The position numbers and the translations under genes were made by a program. From the NCBI GenBank assembly GCA_045597645.1, contig JAZLKM010000027.1:1-64000 (forward strand): a DNA stretch of 64,000 nt. Reading direction: 5' to 3'. This document shows, in pieces, positions 35,079-42,764 of this stretch (position 1 is its first letter; every line of letters starts with the position of its first letter). Under the pieces are notes generated by a model. It made no database searches and was not told where the DNA came from. It saw only the letters and a program-made list of their open reading frames with translations. The DNA is from JAKSSE01 sp045597645 (lineage in GTDB: Bacteria > Bacillota > Clostridia > Lachnospirales > Lachnospiraceae).

Positions 35079-36224
35079 TTAGTACATAAGCTTTTTGATA
35101 AGCCACTTGTCGTCCACCTTTGTCTCCAAAAGGAGCTTAAGTATGCGCTCTGATGAGTGTCCGTCTCCATACGGATTCTCACATTCCCTGTTCAGGTAAT
35201 CTGTAAACTCAGGAGAGATAGCCTTATTGATTGCCTCTACTATCTTCTCCTCAGAAAATTCTACATCAATGACGTTGATTCCTCTGTATCTCATGTTCTG
35301 TCTACGTCCTATATTGACTGCTGCCTTCTTGAATGTAGGCGCCTCCAATAGTCCTGAGCTTGAATTACCAACAATGCATCTGGAATTTTTCAAAAATCCC
35401 AGATAGTCCTCTCTCTTCATGTTGGAAAACAGGTGGTACTCCCCGCTGCGTCCCTCAAGAATAGCATTCTTTACAAGGTTTGAACCCGCATCGTTGTTCG
35501 GAAGTATTACTATCTTGGGCATGTCAAACCTATTTAGCGAGCGCACAAATATCTCTGCCTGCTCTCCTGCCTTGTCTGCCTCCTCCGTAACAGGATGCAT
35601 TACCGCCAGCATATATCCATTCTGAAGCTCCAGTGAGTACTTATCCTCAAGCTCCTTCAACGGAGTGAACTGTGCACCTACCATCTCATCAAGCTGCGGT
35701 GCTCCCACGTTAAAGATTCTAAACTCTTCCTCGCCAAGCTTACGGAGTCTTTCTGCTGCATCTTCATTTGCCGCAAAATGCATATGGACTAACTTTCCAA
35801 TAGCATGTCTGGTCATACCATCTATATTGCCTGACAGCTCACCTGCCTGTATATGCGCTACTGGAGTGTATGTATAAGCTGCAGCCACTGCGCCCATCAA
35901 TTGCTCGCCTCTGTCTCCTGCCAGAAGTACCCAGTCCGGTCTCTCCTTGTCCAGAATATCCGGCAAGCTATTGAGGCAGATGCCCAGTGACTTCGCCTGA
36001 GTATAGTGATTGTAGCCGTCCAATGACATATGTATCTTGTAGTCAATGGTGAAGCCATCACGCTCTATCTCCTTGTAGGAGCTGCCGTAGCTCTCCAACA
36101 GATGCATATTTGTTACCACCAGAATCGGCTTTACCTCATCCGGGTGCTGCTGCATGAGTCGCATTATGGGACGTATATACCCCCACTCGCCTCGTGAGCC
36201 TGTTAGGATCATTATCTTCTTCAA
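35079..36224 (-). CDS. neuC: Hydrolysing UDP-sugar 2-epimerase (NeuC/LegG-like)
   Basis: The protein of 381 aa would make the ManNAc-type sugar for the neighbouring NeuB. It has the NeuC motifs LTGSRGEWGYIRPIMR, LAGDRGEQLMGAVAAAYT, HIQAGELSGNIDGMTRHAIGKL and GNSSSGLLEAP. The likely start is TTG at 36224: GGAGG lies nine bases upstream inside the end of neuB, and translation then begins MKKIMILTGSRGEWG, as in the family. ATG at 36245 would place the ribosome site inside the gene, and ATG at 36212 would cut the first strand. Substrate may be UDP-diacetylbacillosamine made by PglF/E/D. Confidence 0.9.
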   Translation of the reverse strand: MKKIMILTGSRGEWGYIRPIMRLMQQHPDEVKPILVVTNMHLLESYGSSYKEIERDGFTIDYKIHMSLDGYNHYTQAKSLGICLNSLPDILDKERPDWVLLAGDRGEQLMGAVAAAYTYTPVAHIQAGELSGNIDGMTRHAIGKLVHMHFAANEDAAERLRKLGEEEFRIFNVGAPQLDEMVGAQFTPLKELEDKYSLELQNGYMLAVMHPVTEEADKAGEQAEIFVRSLNRFDMPKIVILPNNDAGSNLVKNAILEGRSGEYHLFSNMKREDYLGFLKNSRCIVGNSSSGLLEAPTFKKAAVNIGRRQNMRYRGINVIDVEFSEEKIVEAINKAISPEFTDYLNRECENPYGDGHSSERILKLLLETKVDDKWLIKKLMY

Positions 36225-36228
36225 AATA

Positions 36229-37260
36229 CTATGCCTCCAAATCATCCATAGACAGAAGTACGTTCTCGTCTACATCCTTTGCAAGTGTCCTGCCGATGAT
36301 TTCATTCATCTTGTGTGACGGGATACCTGTTCCCGGTCTTTTTGACCAAATCATATCCTGAGTGATTACCTCGCCCTTCTTAAGTGGGCGTCTGGTTACA
36401 ATTGATCTAAATGCCCACTCTCTTATGCTCTTCTCATTGTCATGAACAGCCTTCTCGCATCCCATGGCTGCCTCAATTTTCCTGGTGCCATCACAGAGCA
36501 TGTACAGGTCATGAAAATCAATGGATACAGTCTGGTCTGGTCCCGGAGTCTGCTTGCTGAGAATGACATGCTTCTCTATGATTGCTGCCCCCATAGCTAC
36601 TGCTGCGTAGCAGGTATAAAGGTCAGGCGTATGATCGGAATGTCCTATTACAGCCTTCGGGAAGGCCTTCTTCATCTCACCGATGACGCCAAGATTTACA
36701 TCCTCGTACTTCGGTGGGTACTCAGACAGGCAATTGGTAAATGCCAGCGGTACACCTGTAGGAACCAAAGCATCATAGGTGCGCTTGATCTCATCCATGG
36801 TGCACATACCTGTGGATACAATCATAGGCTTGCCAAACTCTGCAATTCTTACAAGCGATGGTATATCGGTCATCTCACCTGAGCCAATCTTAAAGCAGTC
36901 TACTCCTATCTCATTGAGTTCACATGCTGCCTTGTAGCTAAAAGGTGTGCACATATACTGGATGCCTATCTCCTTGCAGTAGGCCATAAGCTCTACATGC
37001 TGATCCAGTGTAAGTGCATGAAGCTTCAAAAACTCGTACAGTGGAATGTCAAAGTTGGATGACATCGGTACATCCTTCAGCATCTCCTCATCCGGCAGAT
37101 GATGCTGAAACTTAATGCAGTCTGCACCGGCCAGCTTAGCCTGACGGCACATTTCCTTGGCTGCATCCATATTTCCCATATGATTGTCACAGCCCTCAGC
37201 TATCACGTAAGCCGGAGCCCCATCACCTATTTTTCTACCTGCAATCTCAATCTGTGGCAT
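36229..37260 (-). CDS. neuB: Nonulosonic acid synthase (NeuB/LegI family)
   Basis: The 343 aa enzyme would join phosphoenolpyruvate to a ManNAc-type sugar. It has VIAEGCDNHMGNMDAAKEM, DCIKFQHH, MCTPFSYKAA, FKIGSGEM, GHSDHTPD and IEKHVILSKQTPGPDQ, the last being the metal and PEP region. A SAF domain fills about residues 285-343. ATG at 37260 is preceded by GAGGGG and follows the neuA TGA by one base; an earlier in-frame start at 37281 is not needed. It differs from the NeuB at 13055-14074 in the loop before the third barrel strand, so the two may make different sugars. Confidence 0.93.
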   Translation of the reverse strand: MPQIEIAGRKIGDGAPAYVIAEGCDNHMGNMDAAKEMCRQAKLAGADCIKFQHHLPDEEMLKDVPMSSNFDIPLYEFLKLHALTLDQHVELMAYCKEIGIQYMCTPFSYKAACELNEIGVDCFKIGSGEMTDIPSLVRIAEFGKPMIVSTGMCTMDEIKRTYDALVPTGVPLAFTNCLSEYPPKYEDVNLGVIGEMKKAFPKAVIGHSDHTPDLYTCYAAVAMGAAIIEKHVILSKQTPGPDQTVSIDFHDLYMLCDGTRKIEAAMGCEKAVHDNEKSIREWAFRSIVTRRPLKKGEVITQDMIWSKRPGTGIPSHKMNEIIGRTLAKDVDENVLLSMDDLEA

Positions 37261-37261
37261 A

Positions 37262-37945
37262 TCAACCCCTCTTTTCCTCAATGAATGCGCCGGCTATAAC
37301 CAAATCAACCGGCTCGTTTATATCTACGCCTTCCTTCTCTGAAATGACGAATCCGTTCACATTATTACCGAGCACGCTATGCTTTTCTCTAAGCGCCTTG
37401 GCATCTGTTATATAAATGCAGCTGTCCTCCAAATATATGGGTTCTCTGTCCTGACGACGCCTTGGAGCATTTGGGAAAAGCCTTCCAAACTTATCCTCAC
37501 GGCACACCCAGTAGTCTCCTCTGCACTCTGTCAGTGTGAGCTGCGCATCATACTTATCTGCATTTTTTTCATAATTTTCTATGAATGCTTTGACTGTTTC
37601 AGGTGTGCGCATTGGAGATGTCGGCTGAAGCGTTATTACAGTATCATACTCCTTGCCGTATTTTTCCTTCATGTAGTCCAGAGCATGTATTAGTGCATCC
37701 TCTGTGCTCGCTGTATCCACTGCCAGCTCATCCGGCCTTTTTATCACGATAACTCCCTCGTGACCTGCCGCCACCTCTGCGATGTCATCCGCATCAGTGC
37801 TGACTGTTATATCACCATCTATGCCTGCTGCCAAAGCTGTCTCCAGCGTGTATGAAAGCAATGGCTTGCCACACAGTGGATAGATATTTTTCTTCGGTAT
37901 TCCCTTTGAACCGCCTCGGGCCGGTACTACTACCAGATGCTTCAT
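37262..37945 (-). CDS. neuA: CMP-nonulosonic acid synthetase (acylneuraminate cytidylyltransferase)
   Basis: The 227 aa enzyme has the CTP-binding PARGGSKGIPKKN at its start, STDADDIAEVA and TLQPTSPMRTPETV in the active site, and DREPIYLEDSCIYITDA in place of the WYVRNGAIYITD of the other copy. It is the first of five genes in the order neuA, neuB, neuC, radical SAM, CBS. Its ATG overlaps the stop of the upstream GT4 gene. LegF- or PseF-type specificity cannot be separated by eye. Confidence 0.93.
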   Translation of the reverse strand: MKHLVVVPARGGSKGIPKKNIYPLCGKPLLSYTLETALAAGIDGDITVSTDADDIAEVAAGHEGVIVIKRPDELAVDTASTEDALIHALDYMKEKYGKEYDTVITLQPTSPMRTPETVKAFIENYEKNADKYDAQLTLTECRGDYWVCREDKFGRLFPNAPRRRQDREPIYLEDSCIYITDAKALREKHSVLGNNVNGFVISEKEGVDINEPVDLVIAGAFIEEKRG

Positions 37946-39039
37946 AGTTGCTCCTTTATTGCTTTTATAATATTTTCCGGGCCCGCCTCAACAGCAATGC
38001 CGCCATACTTCTGCGCCACCTCTTCGCAGGCCGTTCCCTTATACACTATTACCTTCGCCCCACAGCTAGCTGCCTCCGCAGTAGTAAGTCCAAAGGTCTC
38101 TTCCACACTTGGATTGACAAATACATCCGCTGCACTATAGATTTCTGCCAGCTCTATCGGGGAACTGGTCCTAGGTAGCGCTATTACATTTGCATGTGAG
38201 CTTACCTGTTCTATTTGAGATGGATTTAAGCCTACCAATACTACTTTATACCCATCATCCAGTAGGTCCGCCAGCTTCAAAAACACATCGAGGCCTTTTC
38301 GCTTTTCCCACACACTGGCGACGCCAAGCACTATTCTTACTGCTTCAAGCCCATACTGTTTCCTAAAGTCGCTCTCTCTTTTGCAAAAAATCTCTGTATC
38401 TATCTGGTTTTCTCTGACACTAACCTTATAGCACCCCAAAAAGCTCTGCTTTACAAGGTCTGCCATCCACTGGGACGGTGTATATATCTCTAGGTCAGCC
38501 ACTTCGGAAAATGCTGCCTTCTTCTCTTCAAAATTGTATCTTGCACGGCTCGTAAACGCCTTCGGATAAGTCTCCTTTTGTGGACAGTTGTCACACAAAC
38601 TCTTCCATGCACTACATCCTATCGCGCTAAAGTACGCACAATGGCCTGTAAATGCCCAGCAATCGTGAAGTGTCCACTTTACCTGCACATCATGAGTCTT
38701 AATCCAATCAAACAGAAGTTTGTAGTTTACATAATATCCATGGAGGTTATGCAGCCATATTACATCAGGAGCATACTCATCCATGTACCCAAGCAACCTC
38801 TTTGTGGCCGCTATCGCATTTTTACCTTCATTGTCCAGCAGCCGAGCCTTTAATACATTCAGGTACACGCTTTTTTTGCTGCCTATATAGTAGGATTGTA
38901 TATCGTCGCAGCCCTCTATATGTCTGCCATATGCCACGCGGCACTCATGGCCTTCCGCCGTAAGCTTACGGCACTCATCAGCTACGATTTTGCCTGTGCT
39001 GCCATATCCTAATACTTCATTGATAAATAAATATTTCAG
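37942..39039 (-). CDS. Glycosyltransferase family 4 (CTG or other non-standard start)
   Basis: The 365 aa GT-B enzyme belongs with the WcaC-like group: HNLHGYYVNYKLLFDW, TLHDCWAFTGHC, CDNCPQK and the EX7E region ETFGLTTAEAASCGAKV. Family members begin with a strand and a glycine-rich loop, GYGSTGKIV. That sequence is encoded here upstream of the first ATG/GTG-type start (GTG at 38937), with no in-frame ATG, GTG or TTG before it. CTG at 39039 has AAAGGA seven bases upstream and gives the full N-terminus. So the gene either starts at CTG or has a one-base change. It is a paralogue of the GT4 gene at 41562-42764. Confidence 0.78.
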   Translation of the reverse strand: MKYLFINEVLGYGSTGKIVADECRKLTAEGHECRVAYGRHIEGCDDIQSYYIGSKKSVYLNVLKARLLDNEGKNAIAATKRLLGYMDEYAPDVIWLHNLHGYYVNYKLLFDWIKTHDVQVKWTLHDCWAFTGHCAYFSAIGCSAWKSLCDNCPQKETYPKAFTSRARYNFEEKKAAFSEVADLEIYTPSQWMADLVKQSFLGCYKVSVRENQIDTEIFCKRESDFRKQYGLEAVRIVLGVASVWEKRKGLDVFLKLADLLDDGYKVVLVGLNPSQIEQVSSHANVIALPRTSSPIELAEIYSAADVFVNPSVEETFGLTTAEAASCGAKVIVYKGTACEEVAQKYGGIAVEAGPENIIKAIKEQL

Positions 39040-39068
39040 GACAGATTCCTTTCTTGGCCTTTTGGGCT

Positions 39069-40274
39069 TTAGAGAGATTTTAGTTCTCTATCTATCTCAT
39101 CCAGCAGCTTTTCCCTGTCAAAATGCTTCTCATTGTATACCAATGCATTTTGTCCCTGCTCGCGCAGCCTACTTTTATCTGACAGCATCGCCATAAGTGC
39201 ATCTGCTGCCTTATCTGCATCTCGACTGTCGCATACAACTCCGCAGTCCGCTTCCTCGATGACTCTTTTCGTCTCGCCGCCTGCGATTGCAAATACCGGC
39301 ATCCCGCAAGCCATATATGACTGAAGCTTGGCAGGAATAGTCATCCTCCACAGCTCATCATCTGCAAATGACAAAAATGCCGCATCAGCGCCTGCCAATA
39401 GTGCCGGTATATCCTGCGGCGGCTTACGACCTGTCAGCATAAAATACTCCTGCACCTGTGTCTTTTCTATTTCTTCCACAAATGCCTTCTCGTACCTGCC
39501 GCTTCCCACTATTACAAACTTGACCTTTTGGCCGCATTCTTTTAAAGACTTCGCTATCTTTGGCAGTACATCCAGCCCCTGTGCATATCCTATATTTCCT
39601 GTAAATATAACCTTCGGCTCATCAGTACCAAAGTCTATCGGACTATCTGACGGCTTATAGAAATCCTCCGCATACTGCGGCCAGTATCTGACCTTGCTCT
39701 CACCATTTATATGAGTTGAGCCTCTTTCATTTAGCCTGCCTACAAAGCTTGGAGATGTAGCATATATCCTGTCACAGGTGTTGTATATGCCATCCACCAT
39801 CTTGTCTATCGCCTTTATTGCGGTGGCATTGCTTACTCCTGCAACGCTAATTACGTTCTCCGGCCACAAATCCTGCACGTAAATACTGCACGGTATTTTC
39901 CTGCGCTTCGCGTACCATTTCCCCACTAGGCACTGTGTAAATGGCGAGGTCTCAAACATAAATACCTGGTCTGCCTTTATCCTAGTAAAATGTGCGAAGA
40001 AAAATCCTGCTACCACAAACGATGCATAGTTTAACACTAATCGTATCTTGTTATGGCCTCTTGAGATGACTGGCATATGGATTATATCCACTCCCTCCCA
40101 GCTCTCTCTACGCTTTTTAAACAAACCATATCCCGGATAGAACCTACCTGCGGGGTAATTTGGGATGCCTGTCACCGCTGTGACCATGTAGCCCCGCTTC
40201 ACCCACTGCCTGCAGATGTCATTGATTCGAAAATCCTCCGGATATAGGCATTGTGAAAATACAATTATATGCAT
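39069..40274 (-). CDS. Glycosyltransferase family 4, WbuB/WcaI-like (probable L-FucNAc transferase)
   Basis: The 401 aa GT-B enzyme begins VFSQCLYPEDFRINDICRQW and has VTGIPNYPAGRFYPGYG, QDLWPENVISVAG and FTGNIGYAQGLDVLPKI. These are hallmarks of the WbuB/WcaI group. The donor domain has TIPAKLQSYMACGMPVFA instead of the classical EX7E. In Escherichia coli O26 the gene of this type next to the FucNAc genes is an L-FucNAc transferase, and here it follows capF by three bases. The FucNAc assignment is therefore inferred from family and neighbour. Confidence 0.85.
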   Translation of the reverse strand: MHIIVFSQCLYPEDFRINDICRQWVKRGYMVTAVTGIPNYPAGRFYPGYGLFKKRRESWEGVDIIHMPVISRGHNKIRLVLNYASFVVAGFFFAHFTRIKADQVFMFETSPFTQCLVGKWYAKRRKIPCSIYVQDLWPENVISVAGVSNATAIKAIDKMVDGIYNTCDRIYATSPSFVGRLNERGSTHINGESKVRYWPQYAEDFYKPSDSPIDFGTDEPKVIFTGNIGYAQGLDVLPKIAKSLKECGQKVKFVIVGSGRYEKAFVEEIEKTQVQEYFMLTGRKPPQDIPALLAGADAAFLSFADDELWRMTIPAKLQSYMACGMPVFAIAGGETKRVIEEADCGVVCDSRDADKAADALMAMLSDKSRLREQGQNALVYNEKHFDREKLLDEIDRELKSL

Positions 40275-40277
40275 AGC

Positions 40278-41528
40278 TTATACCGTTTCAAAAAATGTAT
40301 CCGGTCTGCCTGGGTCAAACTGCTCGTTGGCCCACATAAGTGTCACCATTTCCTCAGTATCGCTCAGATTTTCTATATTGTGCGTGTATCCTGGCAGCAT
40401 CTGGACTGCTTGAAGTTTCTTACCTGATACTCTAATTTCTGTCACAGGATACGGCTCGCCATTCTCATCCAGCCCTATCTTCCTTTCGCGGATGATTCCC
40501 TCACCCGCCACAACTATGAATATCTCCCACTTGCTGTGGTGCCAGTGATTGCCCTTGGTTATTCCCGGTTTTGAGATGTTTACGCTAAACTGGCCATTGC
40601 CCAGGGTCTTTAGCACCTCAGTAAAGCTACCTCTGTCATCGCATTTCATCTCGAACGGATATATCATTTTCTCTGCCGGCAGATACGAAAGATATGTCGA
40701 ATAAAGCCGCTTCTCAAAGGAATCATCCGGTATAGCCGGCATAATCAATGTAGCTGGCTGCGACGTAAAGCTCTCTATCGCCTCAACTATCTGACCCAGA
40801 TTTCTCTTGAATGTGATTGGCACATAACAGTATTTTCCTGTTGGATCTCCTACCGCTTCTGCACCCTCAAATCTACATCTGTGCTCCTTGCCGCCAATAG
40901 CGCCAAGTAGCTCCTCCACCAAGTCATCCACATACAGAAGCTCCAGCTCCACACTTGGATCATTTACCTGTATCGGCAGGTCGTTAGCTATGTTATTACA
41001 AAAGGTCGCCACTGCTGAATTATAGTTGGGTCTGCACCATTTTCCAAACAGATTAGGAAACCTATATATCAAAGCTCTGGCGCCAGTATCATTCGCATAC
41101 TTGAAAAACAGTTCCTCTCCCGCCAGCTTGCTCTTGCCATACTCAGAGCCGGCAAAGCGCCCCTCGAGAGTTGCCTGTGTAGACGACGACAGCATCACCG
41201 GACAGGTGTTATTATATTTTTTTAATGTGTCAAGTAACTCTGACGAAAATCCAAAATTACCTTCCATATACTCTGACTGGTCTTTTGGCCTGTTTACCCC
41301 AGCTAAATGAAATACAAAGTCTGCCTTATGACAGTACTCCTCCAGCTCTTCCTTGGTATTATCTATGTCATAAGAAAATATCTCAAGACCGCCCTCCGGC
41401 AGCCAGGAGCGTTCCCTTCTGTCCTTACCATCCCGTATATTTTCCAGAGAGCAGATTAGATTTTTTCCAAGAAAGCCCTTCGCTCCTGTCACAAGTATTT
41501 TATATGTATTATTCTTATCTTTATTCAT
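40278..41528 (-). CDS. capF: Bifunctional UDP-sugar epimerase/reductase of UDP-L-FucNAc synthesis (CapF/FnlB)
   Basis: The protein has two domains. Residues about 10-290 form an SDR reductase with GAKGFLGKNL and the active-site YGKSK; residues about 300-416 form a cupin with NHWHHSKWEIFIVV and PGYTHNI, whose histidines bind metal. CapF in Staphylococcus aureus type 5 epimerises C3 by its cupin and reduces C4 by its SDR part. Length (416 aa) is slightly above the usual 370, mainly from an insert between residues 30 and 45. It stands between a GT4 gene and the WbuB-like gene. Confidence 0.92.
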   Translation of the reverse strand: MNKDKNNTYKILVTGAKGFLGKNLICSLENIRDGKDRRERSWLPEGGLEIFSYDIDNTKEELEEYCHKADFVFHLAGVNRPKDQSEYMEGNFGFSSELLDTLKKYNNTCPVMLSSSTQATLEGRFAGSEYGKSKLAGEELFFKYANDTGARALIYRFPNLFGKWCRPNYNSAVATFCNNIANDLPIQVNDPSVELELLYVDDLVEELLGAIGGKEHRCRFEGAEAVGDPTGKYCYVPITFKRNLGQIVEAIESFTSQPATLIMPAIPDDSFEKRLYSTYLSYLPAEKMIYPFEMKCDDRGSFTEVLKTLGNGQFSVNISKPGITKGNHWHHSKWEIFIVVAGEGIIRERKIGLDENGEPYPVTEIRVSGKKLQAVQMLPGYTHNIENLSDTEEMVTLMWANEQFDPGRPDTFFETV

Positions 41529-41561
41529 AGGTTTAAAAGCTAATTCTATCTTATTTCTGCC

Positions 41562-42764
41562 TTAATTTGCCACCTTATCGATTAGCTCCACATATTTGCC
41601 GAGCTGATCTGACATGTTATAGCACGTCACCGCACGCTTCCTGCAGGTAGCTGATGAATACATTCCGTTGGCATATGACCTCATGCTTATATGTCTTATT
41701 GCGTCCATCATTGAGTCCATATCGCCTCTATGTACTGCAAGTCCTGTTATCTCATCTATCACTTCAGGGCTGCCTCCTGTAGCAAATGTTACCACAGGTG
41801 TACCGCACGCTAATGCCTCTATATTTACAGTCGGGAAAGTGTCCTCCAACGTAGTATTGACGAACACATCCGCCGCGGTATATATCTCCGCCAGTTCTAT
41901 AGCATCCTCCGTCCTTGAGATTACTGTCACTCTGTCAGACAGCGCCTCCCGGTCCTCCTGGGACATATTTCCCACGATAACCATGTGTTCATTACTCTCA
42001 AGCCTATTTGTTATTTCCTTTAGAAAATCTATTCCCTTTCGTCTGGTCCAGTTAGACGCCACTGCCAAATATATCTTCTTGTCACCCAGCCCATACATAG
42101 TACGAAAATCTGATTCTCTGGGTTTAAAGGTCTCCAGGTCTATCCCATTGTTTATCACCTCTACAGGATATTTCCCTAGAAATGATGACCTTACCTGCTG
42201 CTCCATCCACCTTGATGGTGCTACCACCGTCAGCTTTTGTCCATCGAGCACCAGCTTCTTACGTCTAAAGTTTGCTGCACCTGTGGACTTAAACATACTA
42301 TAGCTATGACTTATTGGGCAGCTATTGCAGCCTGTCCTGTAGCCGTCACACTCGATCCCATCATAGTGCGCACAGCCACCTGTAAAAGCCCAGCAGTCAT
42401 GGAATGTCCACATTACTTTTATCTGCTTACCCCTTAAGTAGCCCAGCAAAGTCTCCATGTTACAGTCATGAGTATGAATATTATGCAGATGCACTATATC
42501 GGGCTGTATCTTATCCAGTTGCTTTATTATTTTTCTAGTCGATGCCTTTGAGTTGAATCCATATTTTCCGTTAATTCTGGATATTATGGCCTGCCTTTTT
42601 ATGTATCCTGGGTTGGAATAGCAATATTCATTTTCCCCTTCTGGTTCACCGCTTCCAAACAGGAAATAGTTCTCTATTCCAGCGCTGGTCAGCAACCTAC
42701 ATATATTAGTGCAGATGCCTCCTGTGCTTCCGCCTTTTACAGAATTGATTAATACTACCTTCAT
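41562..42764 (-). CDS. Glycosyltransferase family 4 (WcaC-like)
   Basis: The 400 aa GT-B enzyme starts at ATG 42764, which overlaps the upstream stop as ATGA and has GGAAGGTGG upstream; the frame extends to 42815 without need. VLINSVKGGSTGGICTNICR is the acceptor-side glycine loop, with HLHNIHTHDCN and TFHDCWAFTGGCAHYDG following. The EX7E motif lies in EDTFPTVNIEALACGTPVV. It is a paralogue of the GT4 gene at 37942-39039. Donor unknown. Confidence 0.88.
   Translation of the reverse strand: MKVVLINSVKGGSTGGICTNICRLLTSAGIENYFLFGSGEPEGENEYCYSNPGYIKRQAIISRINGKYGFNSKASTRKIIKQLDKIQPDIVHLHNIHTHDCNMETLLGYLRGKQIKVMWTFHDCWAFTGGCAHYDGIECDGYRTGCNSCPISHSYSMFKSTGAANFRRKKLVLDGQKLTVVAPSRWMEQQVRSSFLGKYPVEVINNGIDLETFKPRESDFRTMYGLGDKKIYLAVASNWTRRKGIDFLKEITNRLESNEHMVIVGNMSQEDREALSDRVTVISRTEDAIELAEIYTAADVFVNTTLEDTFPTVNIEALACGTPVVTFATGGSPEVIDEITGLAVHRGDMDSMMDAIRHISMRSYANGMYSSATCRKRAVTCYNMSDQLGKYVELIDKVAN

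Noticed and set aside
37942..38937. GT4 gene read as N-terminally truncated or a pseudogene
   Set aside because: The missing N-terminus is encoded in the same frame directly upstream, with a ribosome site and CTG, so the gene appears complete.
41668..42303. Plus-strand open frame of 211 codons
   Set aside because: It lies fully antisense to a clear GT4 gene, is rich in Ser/Thr/Ile as expected from an antisense shadow, and has no ribosome site or family motif.
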